From contig QKJP01000066.1 of assembly GCA_003249255.1 (NCBI GenBank), positions 1 to 64,000 on the forward strand: a stretch of 64,000 bases of DNA, in the 5' to 3' direction. The DNA is from Bacteroidales bacterium (lineage in GTDB: Bacteria; Bacteroidota; Bacteroidia; Bacteroidales; Marinilabiliaceae). A program made the position numbers and the translations under genes. This document shows positions 46,770 to 54,967 of the stretch, in pieces; position 1 is the stretch's first letter, and each line of letters opens with the position of its first letter. The notes below the pieces were generated by a model, which was not told the DNA's origin, ran no database searches, and saw only the letters and a list, made by a program, of their open reading frames with translations.

Positions 46770-47648
46770 CTATAATACACCTTCCGGCTTAATCACATCC
46801 ACTTCACATTTTCCATGCGATCTTAATTCCTGTATGAGGTCATAAGTCAGGTACATGTATAAAGAGAATGTTGTGAATTCCGCTGTTTCTTCTATAATCT
46901 TTTGTGAAGGATGTAATGGATTCGCTATGTAATAACTGGCTTTTATGGGTGTTGTTTTGATTATTATTTCTTGCGGTTCATCATTGGGGTAACGGACAAT
47001 TCCAAAACAGTATTTGTAATATTCATCAATATCAAAATCCTCCGCGTAAGCAAATTTCTCTAAACGTATGTTTAGTCCCGAAACTCTATCTAAACCAAAA
47101 CTCTTTATCCCTTCATCATCTTTCGCTATTAAATACCAAAAGCCTTTAAACTCCTTTAGTCCTAAAGGGGACACATTGCGCTCTGTTTGCTCATGTTTCT
47201 CGTACTGCTCATAAATAAAACTTACCTTTTTTCGGTCTTTAATAGCTTTTAGTATTACAAAGAATAGCTCTCGGCCTTTTGCTTTACGTGGCGCAAAACG
47301 TATATAAGATTTCGCATCGGGAAAGTTCTTTTTAATAAAATATAAATGGATGGTTTCCAACGCATCTTTTGCATCTTCTTTTTGCGGATGCATCGAATTG
47401 ATGTAATATCCTTTTGCTTTTTTGTCATACTCAATATTGATGTCAAAAACCTCTCTAAGTTCTTTTATATCTCTGGTTATTGAGCGTTCTGAAATATCGG
47501 TTTTGATATCATCAAAAATCAAACTCATATCTAACAACCAATTCATTGCAACCGTTTGAAGTTGTGAAATAGTAGGATGATAGTTTTTTTCAATTTCTTC
47601 TAAGATTATTTTAATCCTCATTAACTGTACAAGGGAATTGTTTGTCAT
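46770..47648 (-). CDS. WYL-domain transcriptional regulator, copy 2
   Basis: This protein has 292 residues, paralogous to the WYL protein at 34889-35791. It has an HTH segment (ISERSITRDIKEL), WYL core (FKGFWYLIAKDD, KSFGLDRVSGL) and a WCX-type C-terminal domain (HPSQKIIEE). In known defence loci (BrxR, CapW), such proteins repress until a ligand binds. It lies upstream of the RAYT gene and recBCD on the same strand, so it could regulate either. A nested palindrome (47662-47700) lies 13 bp before its start, which suggests autoregulation. Confidence 0.88.
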   Translation of the reverse strand: MTNNSLVQLMRIKIILEEIEKNYHPTISQLQTVAMNWLLDMSLIFDDIKTDISERSITRDIKELREVFDINIEYDKKAKGYYINSMHPQKEDAKDALETIHLYFIKKNFPDAKSYIRFAPRKAKGRELFFVILKAIKDRKKVSFIYEQYEKHEQTERNVSPLGLKEFKGFWYLIAKDDEGIKSFGLDRVSGLNIRLEKFAYAEDFDIDEYYKYCFGIVRYPNDEPQEIIIKTTPIKASYYIANPLHPSQKIIEETAEFTTFSLYMYLTYDLIQELRSHGKCEVDVIKPEGVL

Positions 47649-47661
47649 TGTTCGTTATTAA

Positions 47662-47700
47662 TTGATGAAGCTGATTGTTAAAATAATCAATTTGCATCAA
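47662..47700. promoter_or_regulatory. Nested palindrome before WYL gene 2
   Basis: TTGATG at 47662-47667 pairs with CATCAA at 47695-47700, and an inner TGATT pairs with AATCA, spaced around an 8-nt centre. It lies just upstream of the WYL start on the minus strand and probably covers its promoter. Confidence 0.45.
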
Positions 47701-47703
47701 ATT

Positions 47704-48153
47704 TTAAAAATGTTCTTTTTCTAGCTGAAGGTTTCTGTTTATAAGCTTATCGAAATCAATTCGACCATTATCTGCACATCTAATCAATAGTTTATTTGGG
47801 TAGTATATTTCTCCTTCTTTTGTAATTAACTTTTCGTTTTTGTTTGGAATGAAATATAGAAACAGGCCCTTGTCGTCATCATCATAAATGGTTAAATCAG
47901 TTTCATTGAGTAAAATGTTTTTCTTGTTGGATGAACTTACCCAGCGAAAGCTGTTCTTCGAAGCTTCTTCAATAACATCCAGGTAACTGTCAAAATAACT
48001 GAAGGCTGCTTTTCTCGCAGAAAGAAGATCGGTGGCTTCAAAAATTTTATCAAGATTGATGAGGTCAAGATCTTTGTTTTTAGGATGATAAATACATCCT
48101 TTAACTTGGTAGATTGAGTTTTGCATATCGTAGTTCGATTTTATGGTTATCAT
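47704..48153 (-). CDS. Hypothetical protein
   Basis: This protein has up to 149 residues; an alternative start MQNSIYQVKGCIYHPKNKD lies at 48126. No family was recognised. It is soluble, mixed alpha/beta, with an acidic loop (YDDDDKG) and no signal peptide. It is divergent from the NERD-helicase gene across 95 bp and is followed by the WYL gene after 55 bp. Shared orientation with the WYL-RAYT-rec set suggests a common transcript, but the palindrome in the gap argues for a separate WYL promoter. Confidence 0.5.
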   Translation of the reverse strand: MITIKSNYDMQNSIYQVKGCIYHPKNKDLDLINLDKIFEATDLLSARKAAFSYFDSYLDVIEEASKNSFRWVSSSNKKNILLNETDLTIYDDDDKGLFLYFIPNKNEKLITKEGEIYYPNKLLIRCADNGRIDFDKLINRNLQLEKEHF

Positions 48154-48174
48154 GCAAACATAGTCGGGGAGAAT

Positions 48175-48200
48175 GCCATAACTTGTCTCTTAGTTATGGC
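48175..48200. promoter_or_regulatory. Hairpin in divergent region before NERD helicase
   Basis: GCCATAAC and GTTATGGC form a perfect 8-bp stem with a 10-nt loop, between the divergent hypothetical and NERD-helicase genes. Its position suits an operator serving both. Confidence 0.4.
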
Positions 48201-48248
48201 TTTTGCTTTAGAATATTTGCTATTTTTAAGAGTAAAAATTTTCAACCA

Positions 48249-49889
48249 ATGATATACCCGGAAAAATTTCCCCCACACATAAATAATACAGCTGAAGAGA
48301 CTGTCTTTAATGCCTTGAAAAAATTATCCAAAGACGATTTCGATATTTTCTTTAGTAAATGTTTTAGTGGTTCCAGTAATCGAGAAAGTGACGATTATGA
48401 AATCGATTTTTTGATTATCGATAAAAGAGATGAGCGTTTTAATGCCGTTTTGGTGATTGAAGTAAAAGGAGGTTCACTTACTTATTCGGCCAAAGAGAAT
48501 TGCTGGTATCAGAGTGGCAGACGAATGGCACATGGGCCGGATGCCCAAGCAATTAAAAATAAACATAACTTTTTTAATCGTTTTAGAAATTTACTGAGAA
48601 ATGTTCCTGTAGAATGGGCTGTTTGGTTTCCGGAAGGCATTAATACTGCAAATGATTTTACACCTACTAATATTGCATCATGGCAAGTGTTAGATAATCA
48701 GAGTGTAATAGGTGTGGGAGAGGCCATTTTTCAGATGTTTGATAAAATTTCAGAACGGCACTCCAACCGCAATGGGGAGGATGTCGCGACTTATGAAAGT
48801 AAACTTCAAAAAAGCCTGTTGAGAGGAATGGGCGTATTGCAGCCTCTTAATGTTTTACTTAAGCAATTTGAACATAAGTTTGTTTACTTAGAGGATATGC
48901 AGAAGTTATTCTTTGAGCAATTGTATCAGCAAGAACGAATTGCAGTGTCGGGTGGAGCTGGTACTGGAAAGACTTTGTTGGCATCGGCTGCAGCCATTGA
49001 TTTTGCTAATGAGGGGAAATCGGTTCTATTACTTTGCTATAATCGAATGCTATCAGAAGCATTTAAATCGACTTGTGAAGATGAAAACATTAAAGCATCT
49101 ACCTTTCATTCCTTTGCTTATGAGTTTGTAACAGAGGTAGAACCTGGATGGTACGAGGAGCAAGATACGAGTGATCATCATTTTTACGAAGTGACTTTCC
49201 CTAAGAAATTTGGTGATCTTGTTAAAAAATATCCCGAAAAATTAAAATATGATGCACTCATTATTGATGAAGCTCAGGATTTTAATGAGCATTGGGTGAA
49301 AATCATTTTGAAACTAACAAAGCCAAAAGGTCAGGTCGTATTGTTATTCGATGAAAATCAGGATATCTTCAATCGCCAATTTCAAATACCCGAAGAAAGT
49401 ACCTTTATTAAAGTAAACTTGAAATATAATTTCCGAAATACTCAATTAATAGGGAATTACATTAGCGACCAAACAGGAATTCCCATCCATACCAAAGAAA
49501 CGCCTGAGGGTATTGATGTAAAGGAAATTGCATATTCCGATTTTTCTGACCTTCGAAAGCAATTAGGATTTGAGATTCAAAGGTTAGTAACTATAGAAAA
49601 ACTTAGTTGCGATGACATTACCATTATTGTGGATGGGCATTTAAAAGATCATCCCATTAAGGAGGTGGATAATATTGCTCACTATCCATTGCTGTCGTGG
49701 AGAGAGGATGAAGAAAGAGATGGTAAAGCGCTTCATTACACAAGCATTAATCGTTTTAAAGGACTTGAGAGTCAGGTTATACTTTTAGTGGTTAATGGCA
49801 CTGAAGATTTTACTGGCAATAAGACCTTTTATACGCAGTGTAGTAGAGCTAAAAGTATTTTAAAGGTATTTAGAAATGCAATACATTAA
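48249..49889 (+). CDS. NERD nuclease-SF1 helicase fusion
   Basis: This protein has about 546 residues from the ATG at 48249. The longer frame from 48114 would overlap the divergent gene. Residues 5-110 are a NERD domain (ETVFNALKKL, DFLIIDK, LVIEVKGG), a nuclease-related fold. A UvrD/Rep-type helicase follows: Walker A SGGAGTGKTLLA, motif II LIIDEAQDFNEHW, YNFRNTQLIGNY, TSINRFKGLESQV and YTQCSRAKSILKV. Such fusions are frequent in defence islands. The EVKGG segment keeps the catalytic-type Glu and Lys. It is divergent from the hypothetical gene at 47704-48153. Confidence 0.88.
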   Translation: MIYPEKFPPHINNTAEETVFNALKKLSKDDFDIFFSKCFSGSSNRESDDYEIDFLIIDKRDERFNAVLVIEVKGGSLTYSAKENCWYQSGRRMAHGPDAQAIKNKHNFFNRFRNLLRNVPVEWAVWFPEGINTANDFTPTNIASWQVLDNQSVIGVGEAIFQMFDKISERHSNRNGEDVATYESKLQKSLLRGMGVLQPLNVLLKQFEHKFVYLEDMQKLFFEQLYQQERIAVSGGAGTGKTLLASAAAIDFANEGKSVLLLCYNRMLSEAFKSTCEDENIKASTFHSFAYEFVTEVEPGWYEEQDTSDHHFYEVTFPKKFGDLVKKYPEKLKYDALIIDEAQDFNEHWVKIILKLTKPKGQVVLLFDENQDIFNRQFQIPEESTFIKVNLKYNFRNTQLIGNYISDQTGIPIHTKETPEGIDVKEIAYSDFSDLRKQLGFEIQRLVTIEKLSCDDITIIVDGHLKDHPIKEVDNIAHYPLLSWREDEERDGKALHYTSINRFKGLESQVILLVVNGTEDFTGNKTFYTQCSRAKSILKVFRNAIH

Positions 49890-49910
49890 TGGTTATTTAA
49901 CACGCACGGT

Positions 49911-50348
49911 ATGGCTATTAATATAGATCGAAATCAAAGTCTTTTGTTGAAGAAAAATAATTCGCCTAAAATTACAAGAGTTTTGCTTGATTATTTTGTA
50001 CTCAGAGAGAAATTTGAAAACCCTGAAAAATCCTTGTTTTTTCGACTGGGAATGAACTCAAACCAAAAGAAACTAAATGAACCAAAGGTCTCTTATGAAA
50101 AATTGTGACTAGATTTTAATCGGTCTTCTGTTGATAGATATTTACGTGGTATTAATGAAAACAATGAAATTATAAAGCATTACGAAACAAAGGGAATGAA
50201 TACCATCGCACAAATGCATTATTCTTCATTAATGAGTTCGAATAGATTTCTAAACGATTGTCTTAAACTTAAAAACAAGATACAAACCTTGGAATCGTCT
50301 GATTATTATGATGATAATCCGGATGCGCTTGTGGACTTGTTGCAATGA
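49911..50348 (+). pseudogene. Unknown gene interrupted by one in-frame TGA
   Basis: An ATG at 49911 starts a 145-codon frame broken only by TGA at 50106-50108. Before it: MAINIDRNQSLLLKKNNSP and KVSYEKL. After it: LDFNRSSVDRYLRGINENN to DYYDDNPDALVDLLQ and TGA at 50346. Both halves look protein-like, so a single Trp TGG to TGA change is the simplest explanation. It follows the NERD-helicase gene by 21 bp and was probably its operon partner. No family was recognised. Confidence 0.65.
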
Positions 50349-50374
50349 TGAGGTCTTTTCCGGCAGCACATCTT

Positions 50375-50851
50375 CTACTTATGTTTGCAGATACATTTTA
50401 ATCGATTCATAATTTCTTGCATTAATGTTTCATAAGTAATATTTTCATTGCTATTGTCTTCCTTAAAAAGGAAACTTCCTGAGAAATGGGGAGGTAGTTG
50501 TATGAGATTGCTTTGAGTTTGTGGGAAATTTTTGCATTTCAGGTTTTCTTTTGTAATAATTTCAACATGAATATTTTCGGGTTCATTCACTGATGTGAAA
50601 ATCCACAAGTCATTATTCCTGTTTATTCTTAACCATAAGCCATTTTTGTAAGCTTGCTTGTTGCTTACAGTAGAATCGTAATAATAGAACCACTCTATTG
50701 TACAATCAAACTCGCAACTCTTTGCGAGCGTTACATTTTCTTTATTCTGTAAAGGAGTAAAGTAGTAGGGTATTCTTTTTGCGATTGTTTCAAGGGCATC
50801 TATAAAATAGCCTTGAGCCATTGGGCTATCATCGAATTTGTTTATTTGCAT
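50375..50851 (-). CDS. Hypothetical protein, intact copy of a duplicated gene
   Basis: This protein has 158 residues and begins MQINKFDDSPMAQGYFIDA. It shares nearly the whole N-terminal 120 residues with the damaged copy at 51615-51974 (FTPLQNKENVT, SCEFDCTIEWFYYYDSTV, NGLWLRINRNND). The C-terminus (ITYETLMQEIMNRLKCICKHK) exists only here. It is soluble with no motif I can name. The duplicate shares about 400 bp including the upstream sequence. Confidence 0.65.
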   Translation of the reverse strand: MQINKFDDSPMAQGYFIDALETIAKRIPYYFTPLQNKENVTLAKSCEFDCTIEWFYYYDSTVSNKQAYKNGLWLRINRNNDLWIFTSVNEPENIHVEIITKENLKCKNFPQTQSNLIQLPPHFSGSFLFKEDNSNENITYETLMQEIMNRLKCICKHK

Positions 50852-50967
50852 TAATGTGTTTTATGGTTAACGAATTAATAATGCCTATTGTACAACTTCA
50901 GAATAAACTTTTAAACAGAATCTGGAAAAGAGGTCTTTATTGCAATCCAAAAGCTTCTACAGTATAA

Positions 50968-51312
50968 TCATTCCTTTTTTATTTTATCAACTAAAGTATC
51001 AACAACTACCGATTGAATACTGTAATGAAACCAATTTTCAAACATTTCAAAGGAAAGGTTTTTCGGCCAAAGATGTTTGTCTGTGGTCCATTCCAATAAT
51101 TCATGCCTAAAAAACTTCATGAAATTTTCTCTTATATAGTTGATGGCTTCATCAGGATGGTCAAATTCTGGTATGAGAAAAATGTCACCTTCGTTGTGTT
51201 CCATAGTTTTGGGACATTCAAGTTTATCTCCGGGGAAAATATCGTTTACCCAATCGAATAAAGGCTGTTTTGGGAAAATGATAAGTACGTCTCTGTTAAT
51301 TGTTTTAAACAT
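50968..51312 (-). CDS. Small conserved protein of unknown function
   Basis: This protein has 114 residues: NRDVLIIFPKQPLFDWVND, then EGDIFLIPEFDHPDEAINYI and KHLWPKNLSFEMFENWFHYS. This pattern (K-Q-P-x-x-D-W near the start, I-P-E-x in the middle, W-P-x-x-R/N late) recurs, from memory, in small uncharacterised proteins of Proteobacteria and Bacteroidota. It lies between the two copies of the duplicated gene. Its upstream position relative to the intact copy suggests a shared transcript. Confidence 0.6.
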   Translation of the reverse strand: MFKTINRDVLIIFPKQPLFDWVNDIFPGDKLECPKTMEHNEGDIFLIPEFDHPDEAINYIRENFMKFFRHELLEWTTDKHLWPKNLSFEMFENWFHYSIQSVVVDTLVDKIKKE

Positions 51313-51394
51313 ATTTTTGATGATTTAAAAAATGTTTTGTGTCGCCTTATTAGTTAATCTACATTATTAAGGATTATTTCCTTAATAATACCCA

Positions 51395-51545
51395 AATTTA
51401 AATTTGTCATCAATACTTTTAATTTCTTTTTCTTTTAATGCCAGATTTTCCAATGCTTTTTTGTAAGCCTGCTTCAAAATCTTTTACCAAAAGCGATTCG
51501 TCCTTTATGGTAAAATCCATATCAGGGTATATTTTAGCAGGAAAA
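51395..51545 (-). pseudogene. Frameshifted fragment of a paralogue of the 54.3-54.9 kb gene
   Basis: On the minus strand this reads YPDMDFTIKDESLLVKDFEA, then after a one-base insertion ALENLALKEKEIKSIDD and KFKFGY before a stop. The intact gene at 54268-54912 has YPDLDFTIKDETLLVNDFEE and ALKEKEIKSIDDDFRFGYF. Only about 50 codons remain and there is no start. It is a decayed copy. Confidence 0.8.
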
Positions 51546-51614
51546 TCCCTTTAGTTTACTTCTGATGACCGGTTATCATAATGAAAATACAACAATCATT
51601 ATAACTAACCTTGG

Positions 51615-51974
51615 CTATGTAAACCTAAGGGATTCCCTGGGTAGTTGTATGAGATTGCTTTGAGTTTGTGGGGAATTTTTACATTTCAGGTTTTCTTTTG
51701 TAATAATTTTCACATGAATATTTTCGGGTTCAATCACTGATGTTAAAATCCACGAGTCATTATTTCTGTTTATTCTTAACCATAATCCATTTTTGTAAGC
51801 TAGCTTGTTGTTTACAGTAGAATCGTAATAATAGAACCACTCTATTGTACAATCAAACTCGCAACTCTTTGCGTGCGTTACATTTTCTTTGTTTTGCAGA
51901 GGGGTAAAGTCGAAAGGTATCCTTTTTTCGATTGTTTCAAGGGCATCATTAAAATAGCCTTGAGCCATCATCAA
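51615..51974 (-). pseudogene. Decayed duplicate of the 50.4-50.9 kb gene
   Basis: About 119 residues align with the protein at 50375-50851 (AQGYFNDALETIEKRIP, SCEFDCTIEWFYYYDSTV, SNLIQLP). A short deletion near the original start shifts that ATG out of frame, leaving only an internal ATG, and the last 35 residues are replaced by unrelated RESLRFT. The homology continues upstream into the 5' region to about 52030, so the duplication was of a DNA segment. Confidence 0.75.
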
Positions 51975-52140
51975 ATTTATTTATATGCATTAATGAGTTT
52001 TATGGTTAACGAATTAATAATATCAAAAGTACAATAGACTGAGCGTTAAATTCACTATCTATCCATAAATCAATACCTCCTTGTTAATTCTTGTTTTAAT
52101 TGAAGGGTTGGGTGTAACTTACTGTCTTTCTTTCTTATAC

Positions 52141-52186
52141 AAAAAAGCAGTAAATAAGAATTTAGCATTCTATTTACTGCTTTTTT
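52141..52186. terminator. Terminator hairpin for GH5 gene
   Basis: A 16-bp inverted repeat (AAAAAAGCAGTAAATA with its complement), 14-nt loop and T/A runs on both sides lies just past the GH5 stop codon on the minus strand. Confidence 0.85.
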
Positions 52187-52221
52187 TTAAGAATATTTTA
52201 AATAGTCTCGTATTATAAGTG

Positions 52222-53736
52222 CTAATTTTTTACAAAGCTCGTTGTTTTTGTAAATGTATTATTGCTAAGAACCATAAAATAATTTCCGGCATTTAGAAAA
52301 TCGATATTTACCAAACTAGTATTAATGTTTGCCTCTCTTTCAAATATCTTTTCTCCAAGTATTGTATAAATCTCAATTTTATATTCACCTTCAATCGAAA
52401 CATTAATTACATTTTTTGCAGGATTTGGGAATACTTTAATTTCATTTTGTTCTGGATTCAAAGTATTTGTAGGAGTTGAAGGGGCGCCGGATCCATTCAT
52501 ATTTCCAATCATTGGCGCAAGGTAAGGCTTAAGGTAGTCTACTTTCCAAGTTTCTTCGGTAGCCCAATCTTGTTGTAGAATCCCACCTGTGTCTCCGGAG
52601 TTAGGATTCCAGCACCAAAAAGTCCAAGAATAGGACATTAGTTGATCTCCCATATATTTAAGGAAAGTATCAAACCAAATTTCGTCTTTACCTCCGGGTT
52701 CAGCTATACCTAACTCTCCAATTAAAAGGTGAGAAATACCTTCTTTTGTCAGGTAACCAAATTGGTGATCCCAAATTTCAGCCATATTATCAGGAAAACC
52801 GCTACCGTCTTTAAACCAAGCTTGTTCATGAACATGAGGGCCATACTCATGTGGTGAGTATATTAATTTATTTGGGTTTGATAATTTAATAGGACGTCTT
52901 TTTACGCCTTGTAGGTTGCCTCCCCACCAATATCCGTTTCCTAAACCGGGAGGGGCTTTGGGAATGCTTGTGTCATATTCAGCGGCCTCGTCTACCATTC
53001 CATTTAAGTTTTCAGTACCTTCAATAATAATTATTACATCAGGATTAACTTCCAGAATAGCATTACCACATTTTTCAGCAGCTATAGCCCAATCATGCTC
53101 TGCGATACCTGTACCCCAGCTAGCTCTATCGTGAGGTTCGTTATTTATATCCATACCAATTACGGCATCGTTTCCTGCATATCTTTGTGCTACTTCTACC
53201 CAATCTTTTATCCATTCTTCCTCCGAGAAGCTTCCGGTATACCATAAATCCTCACCACTATAGCCACCGTCTTTTCTTGAGTGATTATCTAAAATAATTT
53301 TCAAATCTATTGAAGCTGCATAATCAATAATTTTGTCTAAGACTTCGAATGCGGTACTTCCGTGCAATTCCAGGTTTTCATCCTTTCCTAATGGAGTCCA
53401 TGCATTAAGTGCGCCTTCATGGCTATTTGTGTCATGATATCTTTCATTTGACCAAGGTAATCGTAGGCAATTGAACCCTATTTCTTTTATGTGGTTTAAC
53501 ATACTTTTGTAACCACGCGCCCAAAGACCATCAATTACTTCGCCATTTTCAAAACCAAACCAATTTACACCTGTAAGCCTAACTTCCTTGCCATGGCTAT
53601 CATATAGTTTATTTCCCGAAACGCTTAGGTAGTTAGGGTTTCCTGTTTTGTTTGCATAAACAGAATTGGTACTTAATACCAGAGCCGCTGTAAGTAAAAA
53701 TAAGGGAACAAACCGATTGTAAGTAAAAATCTTCAT
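52222..53736 (-). CDS. Secreted GH5 glycoside hydrolase with T9SS sorting domain
   Basis: This protein has about 504 residues from the ATG at 53736 (MKIFTYNRFV), which gives a clean signal peptide ending near VYA. The catalytic domain is a GH5 (cellulase-like) barrel. E200 in MDINNEPHD is the acid/base, E341 in LIGELG the nucleophile, and WNPNSGDTGG follows. The final 80 residues (VFPNPAKNVINVSIEG, FLNAGNYFMV) form a type A T9SS sorting domain, so it is exported and probably cell-surface attached. Typical substrates are beta-1,4-glucans or mannans. It is a lone gene in the accessory island; no polysaccharide-utilisation genes are adjacent. Confidence 0.92.
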   Translation of the reverse strand: MKIFTYNRFVPLFLLTAALVLSTNSVYANKTGNPNYLSVSGNKLYDSHGKEVRLTGVNWFGFENGEVIDGLWARGYKSMLNHIKEIGFNCLRLPWSNERYHDTNSHEGALNAWTPLGKDENLELHGSTAFEVLDKIIDYAASIDLKIILDNHSRKDGGYSGEDLWYTGSFSEEEWIKDWVEVAQRYAGNDAVIGMDINNEPHDRASWGTGIAEHDWAIAAEKCGNAILEVNPDVIIIIEGTENLNGMVDEAAEYDTSIPKAPPGLGNGYWWGGNLQGVKRRPIKLSNPNKLIYSPHEYGPHVHEQAWFKDGSGFPDNMAEIWDHQFGYLTKEGISHLLIGELGIAEPGGKDEIWFDTFLKYMGDQLMSYSWTFWCWNPNSGDTGGILQQDWATEETWKVDYLKPYLAPMIGNMNGSGAPSTPTNTLNPEQNEIKVFPNPAKNVINVSIEGEYKIEIYTILGEKIFEREANINTSLVNIDFLNAGNYFMVLSNNTFTKTTSFVKN

Positions 53737-53843
53737 ATTTATATAATTTATTAACAGTTCGTGTTTCACTTTAACGACATACAGAATGATGTTTCCCCTA
53801 TATACTGACCTTATTTATTTACTTATTCTACTTTACGAAGATG

Positions 53844-53881
53844 AAAAAAAACACTGTGCTACAATAATATAGTGTTTTTTT
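53844..53881. terminator. Hairpin with A/T runs between GH5 and HsdR remnant
   Basis: A-rich ACACT pairs with AGTG and a T-run, with a loop of about 15 nt. It may be a leftover terminator of the lost type I restriction gene or a neighbour. Confidence 0.4.
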
Positions 53882-53901
53882 ATAGTGGAAATAATTAACT
53901 A

Positions 53902-54186
53902 ATGAGAGTCCGATTGAATTACATAAATATCAAATATTTAATCGATTTTATTGTTTATTTAATAGAACTCAGTAAAGATAAGGTTGGTAGTGTGTTTTCT
54001 GATTTTATAAATAAAAACCGTTTAAGCTCAGTTCAAATAAACTTCCTTGAAACAATTGAAGAATTTCTTACATAGGATGGCGAGATTAATCTTGAGAAAT
54101 TATATGATGGAACTGCCTTTAAGGAGGTTATAGTCAGAGAATTGGCGAGATGTTTAGAGAGGAATAAGCAGATGGTATATTTGTAG
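53902..54186 (+). pseudogene. Probable C-terminal remnant of a type I restriction (HsdR) subunit
   Basis: A 94-codon frame from the ATG at 53902 is broken by TAG at 54073-54075. It reads VFSDFINKNRLSSVQINFLE, then TIEEFLT, stop, DGEINLEKLYDGTAFKEV. This follows the order of the EcoEI_R_C-type HsdR C-terminus (F-x-x-F, L-x-x-x-Q-x-x-F, G-x-I, L-Y-x-x-x-F). No hsdM or hsdS lies nearby. The match is by eye only, so the family call is tentative, but the internal stop is plain. Confidence 0.5.
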
Positions 54187-54267
54187 AAATTGATAGTTTA
54201 AAAACTAGGGTAAATGTTGGATAATTCGTTAATCAATAAAAGCAGAAAGTTAGCTTGTGAAAAGATC

Positions 54268-54912
54268 TTATTCCTCATAATAACGCATTATTTCATAAAT
54301 GAAATTCATTGAAAAATAGCTGTCAAGTGCCGGCATAATTGAAATGTTGTGCTTTTCCATATTTTCAACAATATGTCGGCTCAACTGATTTTCGAGATAA
54401 GTATAAATAGGGCTACTTTTTTCGAGATACTGCTTTTCGGAAGCGGCTTCATCTAGCTTGTATTTCTCTATTTTCAGCTCCGTTATTTTGGATTGAATAT
54501 TTTGTAGGTTTGTTTCCGATTCAAGTATGGCATTATACAGTTTATTCACTCTTGTTCCTGTTAAAGTGTCAAAACGTAAATATTCCAAAAGGGCTTTACA
54601 AGCTAGATAATATCTATATTCTGAAGAGTGTTTAGCGATATATTCAAATATCCAAGTTGAATCAAGATAACCTTGCACTGTACCTACGAAATACCCAAAC
54701 CTAAAATCATCATCGATACTCTTAATTTCTTTTTCTTTCAAAGCCAAGCTTTCCACTGCTTTTTGCAAGCTTTCTTCAAAATCATTTACCAAAAGTGTTT
54801 CGTCCTTTATCGTGAAATCCAAATCAGGATATTTTATGGCAGCTCGCTTGGTCCATGCTCTGAAAATGGTAAATGCGGTTTTGCATATTTTTGTATGTAA
54901 TTGGTTTTTCAT
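54268..54912 (-). CDS. Hypothetical helical protein
   Basis: This protein has 214 residues and is mainly helical. A segment (about 28-72) YPDLDFTIKDETLLVNDFEE to LALKEKEIKSIDDDFRFGYF is repeated in the broken fragment at 51395-51545. A probable coiled coil lies at about 125-165 (NLQNIQSKITELKIEKYKLD). There are no cysteines in a metal pattern and no signal peptide. No family was recognised. The copy number within a few kb suggests a mobile or rapidly duplicating accessory gene. Confidence 0.55.
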   Translation of the reverse strand: MKNQLHTKICKTAFTIFRAWTKRAAIKYPDLDFTIKDETLLVNDFEESLQKAVESLALKEKEIKSIDDDFRFGYFVGTVQGYLDSTWIFEYIAKHSSEYRYYLACKALLEYLRFDTLTGTRVNKLYNAILESETNLQNIQSKITELKIEKYKLDEAASEKQYLEKSSPIYTYLENQLSRHIVENMEKHNISIMPALDSYFSMNFIYEIMRYYEE

Positions 54913-54967
54913 ATCTCAATGTATTATTGGATATTACTATGTACGTGGCAGGTATTTAGTCGATTAA

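Noticed and set aside
48114-48248. 45-codon N-terminal extension of the NERD helicase
   Set aside because: It would overlap the divergent gene and run through the hairpin; the ATG at 48249 gives a normal NERD start.
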